Assembly (NCBI GenBank): GCA_039183205.1
Contig: JBCDBR010000007.1
Coordinates: forward strand, 59,561 to 123,560
DNA from: HKCCE3408 sp039183205
GTDB taxonomy: Bacteria > Pseudomonadota > Alphaproteobacteria > Rhodobacterales > Rhodobacteraceae
Direction of reading: 5' to 3'
Length of the DNA: 64,000 nucleotides
The position numbers and the translations under genes were made by a program. The notes under the pieces were generated by a model that worked only from the letters and a program-made list of their open reading frames with translations, was not told the DNA's origin and did no database searches. Shown one piece after another: positions 53,913 through 61,955 of the stretch (the stretch's first letter is position 1; each line of letters opens with the position of its first letter).

Positions 53913-53949
53913 GACCGGTGCCGCGAATTTGTCCCCCACGGCACCGGTC
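53913..53949. terminator. 11-bp inverted repeat after hpt
   Basis: Arms GACCGGTGCCG and CGGCACCGGTC are perfect, 15 bases apart, 10 bp beyond the hpt stop (minus strand). No T-run follows. It is a candidate rho-independent-like hairpin between the convergent zincin gene and hpt. Confidence 0.45.
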
Positions 53950-53958
53950 GCAGACTCC

Positions 53959-54504
53959 CTATTGCGCGGCGACGAAGCGAACCTTGCCGATGAACGGCAA
54001 ATTTCGGTTCCGTTGCGCGTAATCAATGCCGTAGCCCACGACAAATTCATCCGGGATCTCAAAGCCGGTCCACGTCGCGCGGATGTCGACCTCCCGGCGG
54101 GACGGTTTGTCGAGAAGTGCGATGGTCTTCAGGCGCGCCGGCTCCCGCGCCGCCAAAAGCGTCAGAACATGGCTCAACGTGTGCCCGGTATCGACGATAT
54201 CTTCCACGACGAGCACGTCCCGGCCGGCAATTTCGCCGCGTAAGTCCTTGAGAATGCGCACCTCTCTGGAGCTTTCCATCGTATCGCCATAGGATGAGGC
54301 TTCGAGAAAATCGACTTCGACGGGCAAATCGATCTCGCGCACGAGATCGGCAATAAACACAAATGAGCCGCGCAGTAATCCGACCACAACCAGTTTGTCG
54401 GTGCCGGCATAGGCGTGTTCGATCTCTCGCGCCAAGGTCTCAATCCGCGCCGCGATCGTCTTGGCGGAGATCATCGTATCGATTTCGTAAGGCGCCTGCG
54501 CCAT
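53959..54504 (-). CDS. hpt: Hypoxanthine phosphoribosyltransferase
   Basis: 181 residues from the ATG at 54504; the frame extends to 54564 without family sequence. VVGLLRGSFVFIADLVREID and the PRPP motif VLVVEDIVDTGHTL are intact. Salvages hypoxanthine and guanine. Divergent from the ratA-like gene by 77 bp. Confidence 0.95.
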   Translation of the reverse strand: MAQAPYEIDTMISAKTIAARIETLAREIEHAYAGTDKLVVVGLLRGSFVFIADLVREIDLPVEVDFLEASSYGDTMESSREVRILKDLRGEIAGRDVLVVEDIVDTGHTLSHVLTLLAAREPARLKTIALLDKPSRREVDIRATWTGFEIPDEFVVGYGIDYAQRNRNLPFIGKVRFVAAQ

Positions 54505-54581
54505 TCTGCCCCCCGATGACTGGTTGAATTTCCCAAGCATTCCTACGACATGAACGCGACACACGAAACGACGAAAGACCC

Positions 54582-55025
54582 ATGCCCGCCCATTCCGAGA
54601 CCCGAACGCTGCCGTATTCCGCCGATCAGATGTACGCCCTTGTCGCAGATGTCGCGCGCTACCCGGATTTTATCCCTTGGACGATGGCTGCGCGGGTCCG
54701 TTCGGTCACCGATCAGGGGGATGCCAAGGTCATGCTTGCCGATATGGTGGTTGGCTTCAAAATGTTCCGCGAAAAGTTTCTCAGCCGGGTGACGCTCTGG
54801 CCCGAGGCGAAAAAGATCGACACGGAATATGTCGACGGCCCGTTCAAGCACATGATCTCAAATTGGGAATTCGAAGATACGGATGCCGGCTGCGCGGTGC
54901 GCTTTAAGGTCGATTTCGAGTTTCGAAACCGCTTGCTGCAAGGCGCGGCCGGCATGTTCTTTCATGACGCGATGACCCATATCGTGCGCGCCTTCGAATC
55001 GCGGGCGGATGCGCTTTACGGCTGA
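54582..55025 (+). CDS. RatA/Coq10-family START-domain protein
   Basis: 147 residues. TRTLPYSADQMYALVADVAR and YPDFIPW begin the domain; VDGPFKHMISNWEFED and VDFEFRNRLLQ are typical. Bacterial members are annotated as RatA toxins, while the mitochondrial homologue Coq10 binds ubiquinone; a quinone role is more likely in this genus. A stand-alone gene ahead of the DUF2589-like cassette. Confidence 0.88.
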   Translation: MPAHSETRTLPYSADQMYALVADVARYPDFIPWTMAARVRSVTDQGDAKVMLADMVVGFKMFREKFLSRVTLWPEAKKIDTEYVDGPFKHMISNWEFEDTDAGCAVRFKVDFEFRNRLLQGAAGMFFHDAMTHIVRAFESRADALYG

Positions 55026-55096
55026 CATCGCTACGCTAATTCCCTGGCACAACAAAACAAAAGCGGTTAGCCTCAGCCCATTGGCGCGGAGGTTTC

Positions 55097-55480
55097 ATGG
55101 CCGAAGAACTCGACCCAAATTTTTTTCCGGCAACCACGTTGTCGACCATGGTGCGCAATATTGGGAAATCGGTCGCCGAGGCATCGGTGGAATTGGCCAA
55201 AGCGCAGGTTGATGCGATCAAGGATTATCCAAAGGAATTGGCGGATGTCGGCCTCACACCGGTGATCTACCACATGCAAGAGGTGGATGTGGAATTGAAG
55301 GTCGTCTTTGAGGTGTCCACGCAAAAATCCGAGCGCGAACGGGGGGCGGTGGCTGCGTTCTTTTTGGGCCCCGCTGTAACGCAAACCGACACATTCGATG
55401 TCTCTGGCGCCTCAACCATGCAGATGAAATTTGCACCGGGTCCCGTCGAGACGCCGCCGGTTGACCCAGACGAGTCCTAA
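55097..55480 (+). CDS. DUF2589-like protein A of a three-gene cassette
   Basis: 127 residues with GGAGG 6 bp before the ATG. An N-terminal helix (LSTMVRNIGKSVAEASVELA) precedes a short beta core: TPVIYHMQEVDVELKVVFEV, an insert, then TMQMKFAPGPVETPP. The segment IYxMQExDVELK parallels FYAVQEAEIEVK of the third gene, and both end with a KxAPxxPP strand, so the two look like paralogues. It resembles the DUF2589 family in plan, a call from memory. No membrane helix or signal peptide. First of three genes in a row. Confidence 0.55.
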   Translation: MAEELDPNFFPATTLSTMVRNIGKSVAEASVELAKAQVDAIKDYPKELADVGLTPVIYHMQEVDVELKVVFEVSTQKSERERGAVAAFFLGPAVTQTDTFDVSGASTMQMKFAPGPVETPPVDPDES

Positions 55481-55483
55481 GCG

Positions 55484-56197
55484 ATGGCGAAGAGCATCGA
55501 AGATATGACGGATGCCGAATTCGCGGAGTGGCTAAACGCGACCCTCGATTCCTTATCCATGGACGTGCAGAAGCTCGCTGCGAACGCAAAGGTCAGCCGA
55601 CCAACGGCCAGGGCTTGGGTCCAGGGCATGCAAAAACCGCGCGACCCACAGGGATTGCTGACCGCTTTAGGGATTTCCGAAGACTCACTTTACGTCTATG
55701 GCGGCGGCGATCGAAGCGCAGACCCGGATGAGACAGGCACCCCGGACGTCCTGACCGCAGAGGCGGTTTTCGAAGACCACGCGGCGCGCATTCGGCAGCT
55801 CGAAGAGCGCGAGGCAAGCCTGCGTGAGCGTCTGGCCATATTAGAGGCGCAGATCAAGGCGCAAGATGGCGGCGGGGGTGGCATGCGTTTTGGCAGTTCG
55901 GTCAATCCCGCCGCGGCAACCGCCAGCCAAGGCCGTGCCGGCGCACGGGATGACGAGACGCAAAAACACGACGCTCGAAATTTTGCCCGTTCCGTCGGAG
56001 AGCAGGTTTTGAACGCCGCCGAGGACGATGATGATTTCACCATCGACAACGTCCAGGTCGAAGCGGTCGGCGGGCTGGAGATCGACGCGGGCAATGTCAA
56101 ACTGGCCACAAATGCGCGCCAGCAGGCAAATTCGCAAAATGCATCGAAGATCACCTTTTCCGTTCGTCGTCGCCGACGGACGCAAATCGTTGAATAA
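55484..56197 (+). CDS. HTH and coiled-coil protein B of the cassette
   Basis: 237 residues, 3 bp after protein A. Residues about 25-65 (SMDVQKLAANAKVSRPTARA) read as an XRE-like helix-turn-helix, unusually in a cassette with no other DNA-linked gene. Residues about 97-130 are a coiled coil (RIRQLEEREASLRERLAILE). A low-complexity Gly and Ala/Arg middle follows, then an acidic part and a C-terminal strand NASKITFSV ending in RRRRRTQ. Not recognised. The last strand resembles those ending proteins A and C. Confidence 0.55.
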   Translation: MAKSIEDMTDAEFAEWLNATLDSLSMDVQKLAANAKVSRPTARAWVQGMQKPRDPQGLLTALGISEDSLYVYGGGDRSADPDETGTPDVLTAEAVFEDHAARIRQLEEREASLRERLAILEAQIKAQDGGGGGMRFGSSVNPAAATASQGRAGARDDETQKHDARNFARSVGEQVLNAAEDDDDFTIDNVQVEAVGGLEIDAGNVKLATNARQQANSQNASKITFSVRRRRRTQIVE

Positions 56198-56219
56198 AAG
56201 AGACAAAAGGACTTAGGCG

Positions 56220-56744
56220 ATGGCAATCGGACAGGAACTGTTGAACGTTCGCTTTAGTGAGATGGTCAAGAAACTGGCGCTCGCAATCGCGGAGAGCCAG
56301 ACCGAGCTCGATAAAAACTCAACCGATATGGCCACCTATATGGCCAGTCAGGACATTGAGCTGCCGGACCGCGCCAATCCGTCCGAGACGAAGAAGTTCC
56401 CGCTTTTGGCGATGGGGTTTTTACCCACATTCTACGCGGTCCAAGAGGCGGAGATCGAAGTTAAAATGTCGATCAGCATGTCGCGTGAGACCGAGGCGAG
56501 CACATCGGCCTCGGTGAAGGGGGGGTGGGGCCCCGTGGCCGCACAGGTCAATGCCAGTTATTCCGCGCGCTACGGCTATAAACAGGAAGGCGCGAGCCGA
56601 TTGGTCGTTAAGCTCGCGCCGGCCGATCCGCCGGTCATGCTCCAGAAATATATGGAAGCGGTCATGACAGCGATGGCGAAGGAGCATGACGCCCTGTTCC
56701 CGCCCGCGCCTGATCCGGGCGCTGCCAACCAGGGCGAAGACTAG
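56220..56744 (+). CDS. DUF2589-like protein C of the cassette
   Basis: 174 residues with AAAAGGA before the ATG. Helix (FSEMVKKLALAIAESQTELD), then KFPLLAMGFLPTFYAVQEAE, EIEVKMSISMS, GGWGPVAAQVNASYSARYGY, and VVKLAPADPPVMLQKYMEAV. The PLLAMGFLPTFY and the Asn/Ser-rich VNASYSA strand parallel DUF2589 domain proteins. No signal peptide, so cytoplasmic. Its stop overlaps the cinA-like stop tail to tail by 4 bp, leaving no room for a terminator. Confidence 0.55.
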   Translation: MAIGQELLNVRFSEMVKKLALAIAESQTELDKNSTDMATYMASQDIELPDRANPSETKKFPLLAMGFLPTFYAVQEAEIEVKMSISMSRETEASTSASVKGGWGPVAAQVNASYSARYGYKQEGASRLVVKLAPADPPVMLQKYMEAVMTAMAKEHDALFPPAPDPGAANQGED

Positions 56745-57205
56745 TCGAGCGCCTCCAGGATCATCGACAGCGCGTAGGCAACGCTGGCGCTGCGCACTTC
56801 CGCCCGTCCAATCGCACCGAATTCGACCGTTTGGGTCCGGGTCTCGGCGGCCGTCGCGATCCCGAAACACACGCGTCCTTCGGGTTTGTGTTCCGTCCCG
56901 CCGGGCCCGGCAATCCCGGTCACAGCGACGGCAATCTGAGCCTCAGACCGGGTGCGCGCGCCCCTGGCCATTTCGGCCGCAATGTCCTGAGATACCGCGC
57001 CTGAGCGCGCCAGCGTCGCCGCCGACACGCCGAGCATCGCGATTTTTGCGGCGTTGGAATAGGTGACAAAGCCGCGCTCGAACACGGCGGAACTGCCGGC
57101 AATATCGGTGAGCGCGGCGGCGATCATCCCGCCCGTGCAACTTTCGGCAGTGCTCAGCATCCAGCCGCGCTCTTTAAGGGCGTCCAGAACCGCCCGGGCG
57201 CTCAT
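56741..57205 (-). CDS. CinA C-terminal domain protein (nicotinamide-nucleotide amidohydrolase)
   Basis: 154 residues. LSTAESCTGGMIAAALTDIA and SSAVFERGFVTYSNAAK then AVTGIAGPGGTEHKPEGRV are the PncC/CinA C-terminal signature. It deamidates nicotinamide mononucleotide to recycle NAD. Only the C-terminal domain is present, as in other members of this clade. Overlaps pgpA by 4 bp. Confidence 0.92.
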   Translation of the reverse strand: MSARAVLDALKERGWMLSTAESCTGGMIAAALTDIAGSSAVFERGFVTYSNAAKIAMLGVSAATLARSGAVSQDIAAEMARGARTRSEAQIAVAVTGIAGPGGTEHKPEGRVCFGIATAAETRTQTVEFGAIGRAEVRSASVAYALSMILEALD

Positions 57206-57696
57206 ATCAGTACCAGATGGGCCACAGCGCCGATGACCGCCACGACCAAGGCCGCAAGCCAGCCTGCGACGATATCGTCGGCCATCACGCCGCGCGCGCC
57301 TGAAAGCCGTTCGGCATAGGCCACAGGTCCCGGTTTCCAGATGTCAAACACCCGAAAGGCGATAAATGCGGTCAATAATCCCGGCCAAAGCGCACCGAGC
57401 GGCACGCCCGCGAACATCGCTCCGAATGAGACCGGCCAAAGCGCGATCCATTGGCCGACAAGTTCATCAACGACAATTTCTGACGGGTCATTCGATGTCA
57501 TGTCCGGAAGGCACGCCTGGATGGCGCGATGCCCAATCACCGCCATTACAAAGGTCGCCGCGAATACGAACCAGAACCCGCCGATTGCGTGAAGAAGCCA
57601 GGCCAAAGCGATGGCCGCCAGCGCGCCCCAACTGCCCGGCGCGGGGCGCAAGTACCCGACGCCGCCAAGGGTGGCGATGCGGCGGGCGGTGGTCAT
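57202..57696 (-). CDS. pgpA: Phosphatidylglycerophosphatase A
   Basis: 164 residues. GGVGYLRPAPGSWGALAA at the N-terminus, then EIVVDELVGQWIALWP and FRVFDIWKPGPVAYAERLSG are the PgpA motifs, with four hydrophobic helices. Removes phosphate from phosphatidylglycerol phosphate. Overlaps ispF and cinA by 4 bp each. Confidence 0.95.
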   Translation of the reverse strand: MTTARRIATLGGVGYLRPAPGSWGALAAIALAWLLHAIGGFWFVFAATFVMAVIGHRAIQACLPDMTSNDPSEIVVDELVGQWIALWPVSFGAMFAGVPLGALWPGLLTAFIAFRVFDIWKPGPVAYAERLSGARGVMADDIVAGWLAALVVAVIGAVAHLVLI

Positions 57697-58172
57697 GGGC
57701 GCACCAATGTCGCTGTGGCCATGGCGGCGATGCCCTCTTCGCGACCGGTAAAGCCAAGCCGTTCGGTTGTCGTTGCCTTAACCGACACACGGGACAGCTC
57801 AATACCCAGAAGTGCCGCGAGTTTCGCCCGCATCGCACCGGCCACGGGGCCAATCTTCGGCCGCTCGCACATCAGCGTGAGATCGACATGGCAGATCTGG
57901 TAGCCGCGGGCGCGGGCCCGACCGACGGCATGAGAGAGAAAAATACGGCTCTCCGCGCCCCGCCATTGCGGATCCGAGGGCGGGAAATGGACACCGATAT
58001 CGCCATCGGCCAAGGCGCCATAGATCGCGTCGGTCACAGTGTGCAGCGCCACATCGGCATCAGAATGCCCTTGCAGACCTCGGTCATGCGGCACTTTCGT
58101 CGCACATAACGTCACATGATCGCCAGGCCCGAACCGGTGCACATCAAACCCATTTCCGGTGCGGATATCCAT
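57693..58172 (-). CDS. ispF: 2-C-methyl-D-erythritol 2,4-cyclodiphosphate synthase
   Basis: 159 residues from the ATG at 58172 (an in-frame ATG at 58214 would add 14). NGFDVHRFGPGDHVTLCA, LQGHSDADVALHTVTDAIYG and DGDIGVHFPPSDPQW then VKATTTERLGFTGREEGIA are complete, with the metal ligands Asp/His and His. It is the stand-alone form; an ispD gene is not found next to it. Non-mevalonate isoprenoid pathway. Confidence 0.95.
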   Translation of the reverse strand: MDIRTGNGFDVHRFGPGDHVTLCATKVPHDRGLQGHSDADVALHTVTDAIYGALADGDIGVHFPPSDPQWRGAESRIFLSHAVGRARARGYQICHVDLTLMCERPKIGPVAGAMRAKLAALLGIELSRVSVKATTTERLGFTGREEGIAAMATATLVRP

Positions 58173-58403
58173 CGCGTCTGTGCCCTTTCGGTCGCACCCG
58201 TCCTCAGCCGTCACTGCGGCTCGGTGTCGTGATACGAGGCTTGCACAGCCAGCGCAACGACCCAGTAGATTTGCCTAAATTTTGGGCAATCACATGAATC
58301 AACGGTCGGAAATCACGTCGCAACCGACCCGCGTGTCGAGATGGCATTGCGCTTCCTCAGGGGCTTGGCTACGTCCGAGAAGGCTTGCACAAGGTTTGGG
58401 CAT

Positions 58404-59402
58404 ATGGGCAATTTGCTGGCAGATTTGGCGATTGACGCGCCTGTGGCGCTCGCGCCGCAGGCCGGAATCACCGACCGTCCATTTCGCGATATCGTGGCGC
58501 GCTTTGGCGCGGGCTGGGTGGTATCCGAAATGGTCGCGAGCCAAGATTTGCTGAACGCCAAGCCGGCGGCACGCGCCAAGGCAGAGCTTGGCCAGGGCGC
58601 GGCGCGCACCGCAGTTCAGATTGCTGGCCGAGACCCCAGCTTTATGGCCGAGGCCGCGAGGATCGCCGCGGGGACAGGTGCGGCGATGATCGACATCAAT
58701 ATGGGCTGCCCGGCAAAAAAGGTCACCGGCGGCAATGGCGCGGGCGCCTGTGGCGCGGCGCTGATGCGGGAGCCGGATCGCGCGCTGCGCATCATCGCGG
58801 CGGTGGTGGCGGCGGTCGATCTGCCGGTCACGCTCAAGACGCGGTTGGGCTGGGACGAAACCGATCATTCCGCGCCGCGTTTGGCGGCATCTGCCGAAGC
58901 CGCTGGCATTCGCATGATCACCATCCATGGCCGGACCCGTGCGCAGTTTTACAAAGGCCGCGCGGATTGGACCGCGATCGCCGCCGTCAAGGATGCGGTC
59001 TCGATCCCCGTGATCGCCAATGGCGACATCACCGGACCCGAAACAGCGATTGCGGCCTGTGCGGCTTCTGGCGCGGATGGCGTGATGGTCGGGCGTGGGG
59101 CGCAAGGACGCCCTTGGCGTTTGGCTGAAATCGCCCACGCAATGCACGGCCTACCGGCGCCCGACATACCTGTGGGCGGAGCCTTGGTGGATCTTGTTGC
59201 CAACCACTACACGGCGATGCTGCAATTCTACGGACCGCAATTGGGCCCGCGCGTCGCACGCAAACACCTGGGCTGGTATATGGACCACACCGAGACCCCG
59301 GCCGATCTGCGCCGCCTTGTCTTGACCGCGACCGATCCAAGCGCCGTATTGGCCGTCCTGCCTGAGGCCTTCGCATCCCACGACCGGGACTGCGCCGCAT
59401 GA
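58404..59402 (+). CDS. dusB: tRNA-dihydrouridine synthase DusB
   Basis: 332 residues from the ATG at 58404; the frame extends to 58341 but is unrelated to the family there. VALAPQAGITDRPFRDIVAR and DINMGCPAKKVTGGNGAGAC with the catalytic Cys, and TIHGRTRAQFYKGRADW then MVGRGAQGRPW, fit DusB (nifR3). It is the usual upstream partner of ntrB in Rhodobacteraceae; the ntrB ATG overlaps its stop. Confidence 0.95.
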   Translation: MGNLLADLAIDAPVALAPQAGITDRPFRDIVARFGAGWVVSEMVASQDLLNAKPAARAKAELGQGAARTAVQIAGRDPSFMAEAARIAAGTGAAMIDINMGCPAKKVTGGNGAGACGAALMREPDRALRIIAAVVAAVDLPVTLKTRLGWDETDHSAPRLAASAEAAGIRMITIHGRTRAQFYKGRADWTAIAAVKDAVSIPVIANGDITGPETAIAACAASGADGVMVGRGAQGRPWRLAEIAHAMHGLPAPDIPVGGALVDLVANHYTAMLQFYGPQLGPRVARKHLGWYMDHTETPADLRRLVLTATDPSAVLAVLPEAFASHDRDCAA

Positions 59403-60463
59403 ATGTGGCGGGTGACGCGATTTGGACTTCGCTGCCCATCCCGGCTTTGATCTTGGATCAAGATGATCACATCATCGACGTTAACCCCGCCGGGGAAACC
59501 TTTCTAAACACGTCGAAAAAGGGTCTCCTTGGCTTTCCTGTCTGGGACAAAGTTCTGGTGGATGCACCGCTTGAGGAAGCCTTTGCACGGGTCCGAAGCG
59601 GGCAAGCGCCGCTATTTGTGAATGCCGTCGCTGTGGGCACAGGCACCCGCAAGCCCGTGTCTTGCGATCTGCAAATCGCACCGATGGCTGACGGATCCGA
59701 TCAGGTGCTGGTGATGCTGGAAAGCCGCGAACTGGCCGGACGCATCGACCGCGCGCTAAGCTCGAAAACGGCGGCCAAGTCGGCCGTCGGTATGGCGGAA
59801 ATGCTGGCCCATGAAATCAAGAACCCGCTGGCGGGGATCACCGGTGCGGCGCAGCTCATTTCCATGTCGCTCTCGGGCGAAGACTTGGAATTGACGGATT
59901 TGATCGTCGAAGAGACACGCCGCATCCTGAAGCTTTTGGAGCAGGTCGAGGATTTCGGCAATCTCCGACCACCTGATCTGCGGTCGGTCAACCTGCACGA
60001 CGTTTTGGACCGGGCGCGCAAATCCGCCGCGGTTGGCTTTGCCGCACATATGCTGATCGAAGACGAATACGACCCCTCGCTGCCGGCCGCGAATGCCGAC
60101 CCGGACCAACTGCAACAAGTGTTCCTTAATCTGCTGAAGAACGCCGCGGAGGCCGGGCGCGAAGGCGGGCTGATCCGGATCCGGACGTTTTACGAAACCG
60201 CGCTGAAAGTGCGAAGGCCGGATGGCTCTGGCGGTTCTGTCCCGCTTAATGTCGAGATCTTGGATGACGGGCCGGGGATCCCGCCCGATATCGCGGCCGA
60301 CATTTTCGAGCCATTTGTGTCCGGCCGTGAAAACGGCACCGGGCTCGGGCTCGCGCTGGTCTCGAAAATCATCTCCGACCATGAAGGCCTGGTGGCGCTG
60401 GAAAGCGTGCCAGGGCGGACGGTCTTTCGAATTTCACTTCCCATCCACCGACCAGGTGGGTGA
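59399..60463 (+). CDS. ntrB: Nitrogen regulation sensor kinase NtrB
   Basis: 354 residues. A PAS-like N-terminus (SLPIPALILDQDDHIIDVNP) senses through PII; the H-box LAHEIKNPLAGITGAAQL has His near residue 138; N-box NLLKNAAEA, G1 DDGPGIPPD, G2 GTGLGLALV. No membrane helix, so cytoplasmic. Start overlaps dusB as ATGA; ntrC follows after 21 bp. Phosphorylates NtrC when nitrogen is limiting. Confidence 0.94.
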   Translation: MNVAGDAIWTSLPIPALILDQDDHIIDVNPAGETFLNTSKKGLLGFPVWDKVLVDAPLEEAFARVRSGQAPLFVNAVAVGTGTRKPVSCDLQIAPMADGSDQVLVMLESRELAGRIDRALSSKTAAKSAVGMAEMLAHEIKNPLAGITGAAQLISMSLSGEDLELTDLIVEETRRILKLLEQVEDFGNLRPPDLRSVNLHDVLDRARKSAAVGFAAHMLIEDEYDPSLPAANADPDQLQQVFLNLLKNAAEAGREGGLIRIRTFYETALKVRRPDGSGGSVPLNVEILDDGPGIPPDIAADIFEPFVSGRENGTGLGLALVSKIISDHEGLVALESVPGRTVFRISLPIHRPGG

Positions 60464-60484
60464 TCCAGAACCGGAGCTTAAGCC

Positions 60485-61858
60485 ATGGATGGCACCATCC
60501 TTGTCGCCGATGACGACCGAACGATCCGCACTGTCCTGACCCAAGCGCTGACGCGGGCTGGATGCAAAGTGCATGCCACATCGAGCCTGATGACGCTGAT
60601 GCGGTGGGTCGAAGAGGGCAAAGGGGATCTCGTGATTTCCGACGTGATGATGCCCGATGGCAACGGGCTTGAGACGCTGCCGCGCATTACCGAGATGCGC
60701 CCTGGACTGCCGGTCATCGTCATTTCGGCGCAAAACACGATCATGACAGCGATCCAAGCCACCGAGGCCGACGCCTATGATTACCTGCCGAAACCGTTTG
60801 ATTTGCCCGACCTGATGAAACGCGCCGCGCGCGCGCTTGATCAAAAGCGCCGTGTTGCGCCCAGACGGGACGTGCCAGAGCCGCAATCGGAAACGCAAGA
60901 CGATCTGCCCCTGGTCGGACGCACGCCATCGATGCAAGCGCTGTATCGGCTTGTGGCGCGGGTGATGAACACCGATCTGCCGGTTTTGATCACCGGCGAA
61001 TCCGGGACCGGAAAGAGCCTTATTGCCCGCGCGATCCACGATTTTTCAGATCGGCGCACCTTGCCCTTTGTGACCGTGTCGGCTGCGGATCTGGGCGGTG
61101 CAGATGGGCCGACGACGATCCTCAATCGCGCCAAGGGCGGTTCGATCCTATTCGACGAAATCGGCGATTTCGATGACGATGCACAGGGACGGATTGTGCG
61201 CATGCTCGACGCGCTCAGCGAGGCCTCTCCGCGCATCATGGCCTCGTCGCAGCGCGATTTGATGAGCAAGATGGAAGCCGGCGCGTTCCGGCAAGACCTG
61301 TTCTACCGGTTGGGCGGGGTGGCGATTACCGTGCCGGCCTTGCGAGAACGGGTCGATGATATCCCGCTCTTGGCGCAGCACTTTTTGGGCCGAGCCGAGC
61401 GCGATGGTGGGCCATTGCGGCGGTTTGCGCCGGAGGCGATGGATTTGGTGCGCGCCTATTCCTGGCCCGGCAATGTGCGGCAGTTGGAAAACTGCATTCG
61501 CCGCCTGACTGTGACCGCGCAGGTTGAAGAAATCACCAAGGCCGAGGTTGAGGCTGTCTTGGGCAACCAACCCGCGATTGAGCCTTTGATGGGCGGTGGC
61601 GAGGGCGACAAGCTCTCGGCCTCTGTCGGCAAGCATCTGCGGCGGTATTTCGATCTGCATGGTGGCGTGCTGCCTCCGCGCGGCCTCTACACCCGGATCC
61701 TCAAAGAGGTCGAAACCCCGCTGATTGAAATTGCGCTGGAGGCGACCGGCGGCAACCAGGCGCGCTGCGCCGAACTTTTGGGGATCAACCGCAATACGCT
61801 GCGCAAGAAGATCACCGACCTCGATATCCGCGTGACACGCCGCCGCAAATTGATGTAA
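60485..61858 (+). CDS. ntrC: Nitrogen regulator NtrC lacking the GAFTGA motif
   Basis: 457 residues. Receiver domain with phospho-Asp53 (VISDVMMPDGNG), AAA+ domain with Walker A GESGTGKS near residue 171 and Walker B SILFDEIGDF, and a Fis-type C-terminus (NQARCAELLGINRNTLRKKI). Between the two Walker motifs, where sigma-54 activators have GAFTGA, the sequence goes from VSAADLGGADGPTTILNRA directly to KGGSILF. This is the shortened loop known from Rhodobacter NtrC, which works with sigma-70 polymerase. Follows ntrB after 21 bp. Confidence 0.93.
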   Translation: MDGTILVADDDRTIRTVLTQALTRAGCKVHATSSLMTLMRWVEEGKGDLVISDVMMPDGNGLETLPRITEMRPGLPVIVISAQNTIMTAIQATEADAYDYLPKPFDLPDLMKRAARALDQKRRVAPRRDVPEPQSETQDDLPLVGRTPSMQALYRLVARVMNTDLPVLITGESGTGKSLIARAIHDFSDRRTLPFVTVSAADLGGADGPTTILNRAKGGSILFDEIGDFDDDAQGRIVRMLDALSEASPRIMASSQRDLMSKMEAGAFRQDLFYRLGGVAITVPALRERVDDIPLLAQHFLGRAERDGGPLRRFAPEAMDLVRAYSWPGNVRQLENCIRRLTVTAQVEEITKAEVEAVLGNQPAIEPLMGGGEGDKLSASVGKHLRRYFDLHGGVLPPRGLYTRILKEVETPLIEIALEATGGNQARCAELLGINRNTLRKKITDLDIRVTRRRKLM

Positions 61859-61955
61859 AAGCGCAACAGTGCCGTGATCGGTTGGACACAAAAACCGGGA
61901 CGGCGCCAGGTGTTGCGTCGGGGCTGATTGGGGGCCCCATATCAAGGGGCAGGAT

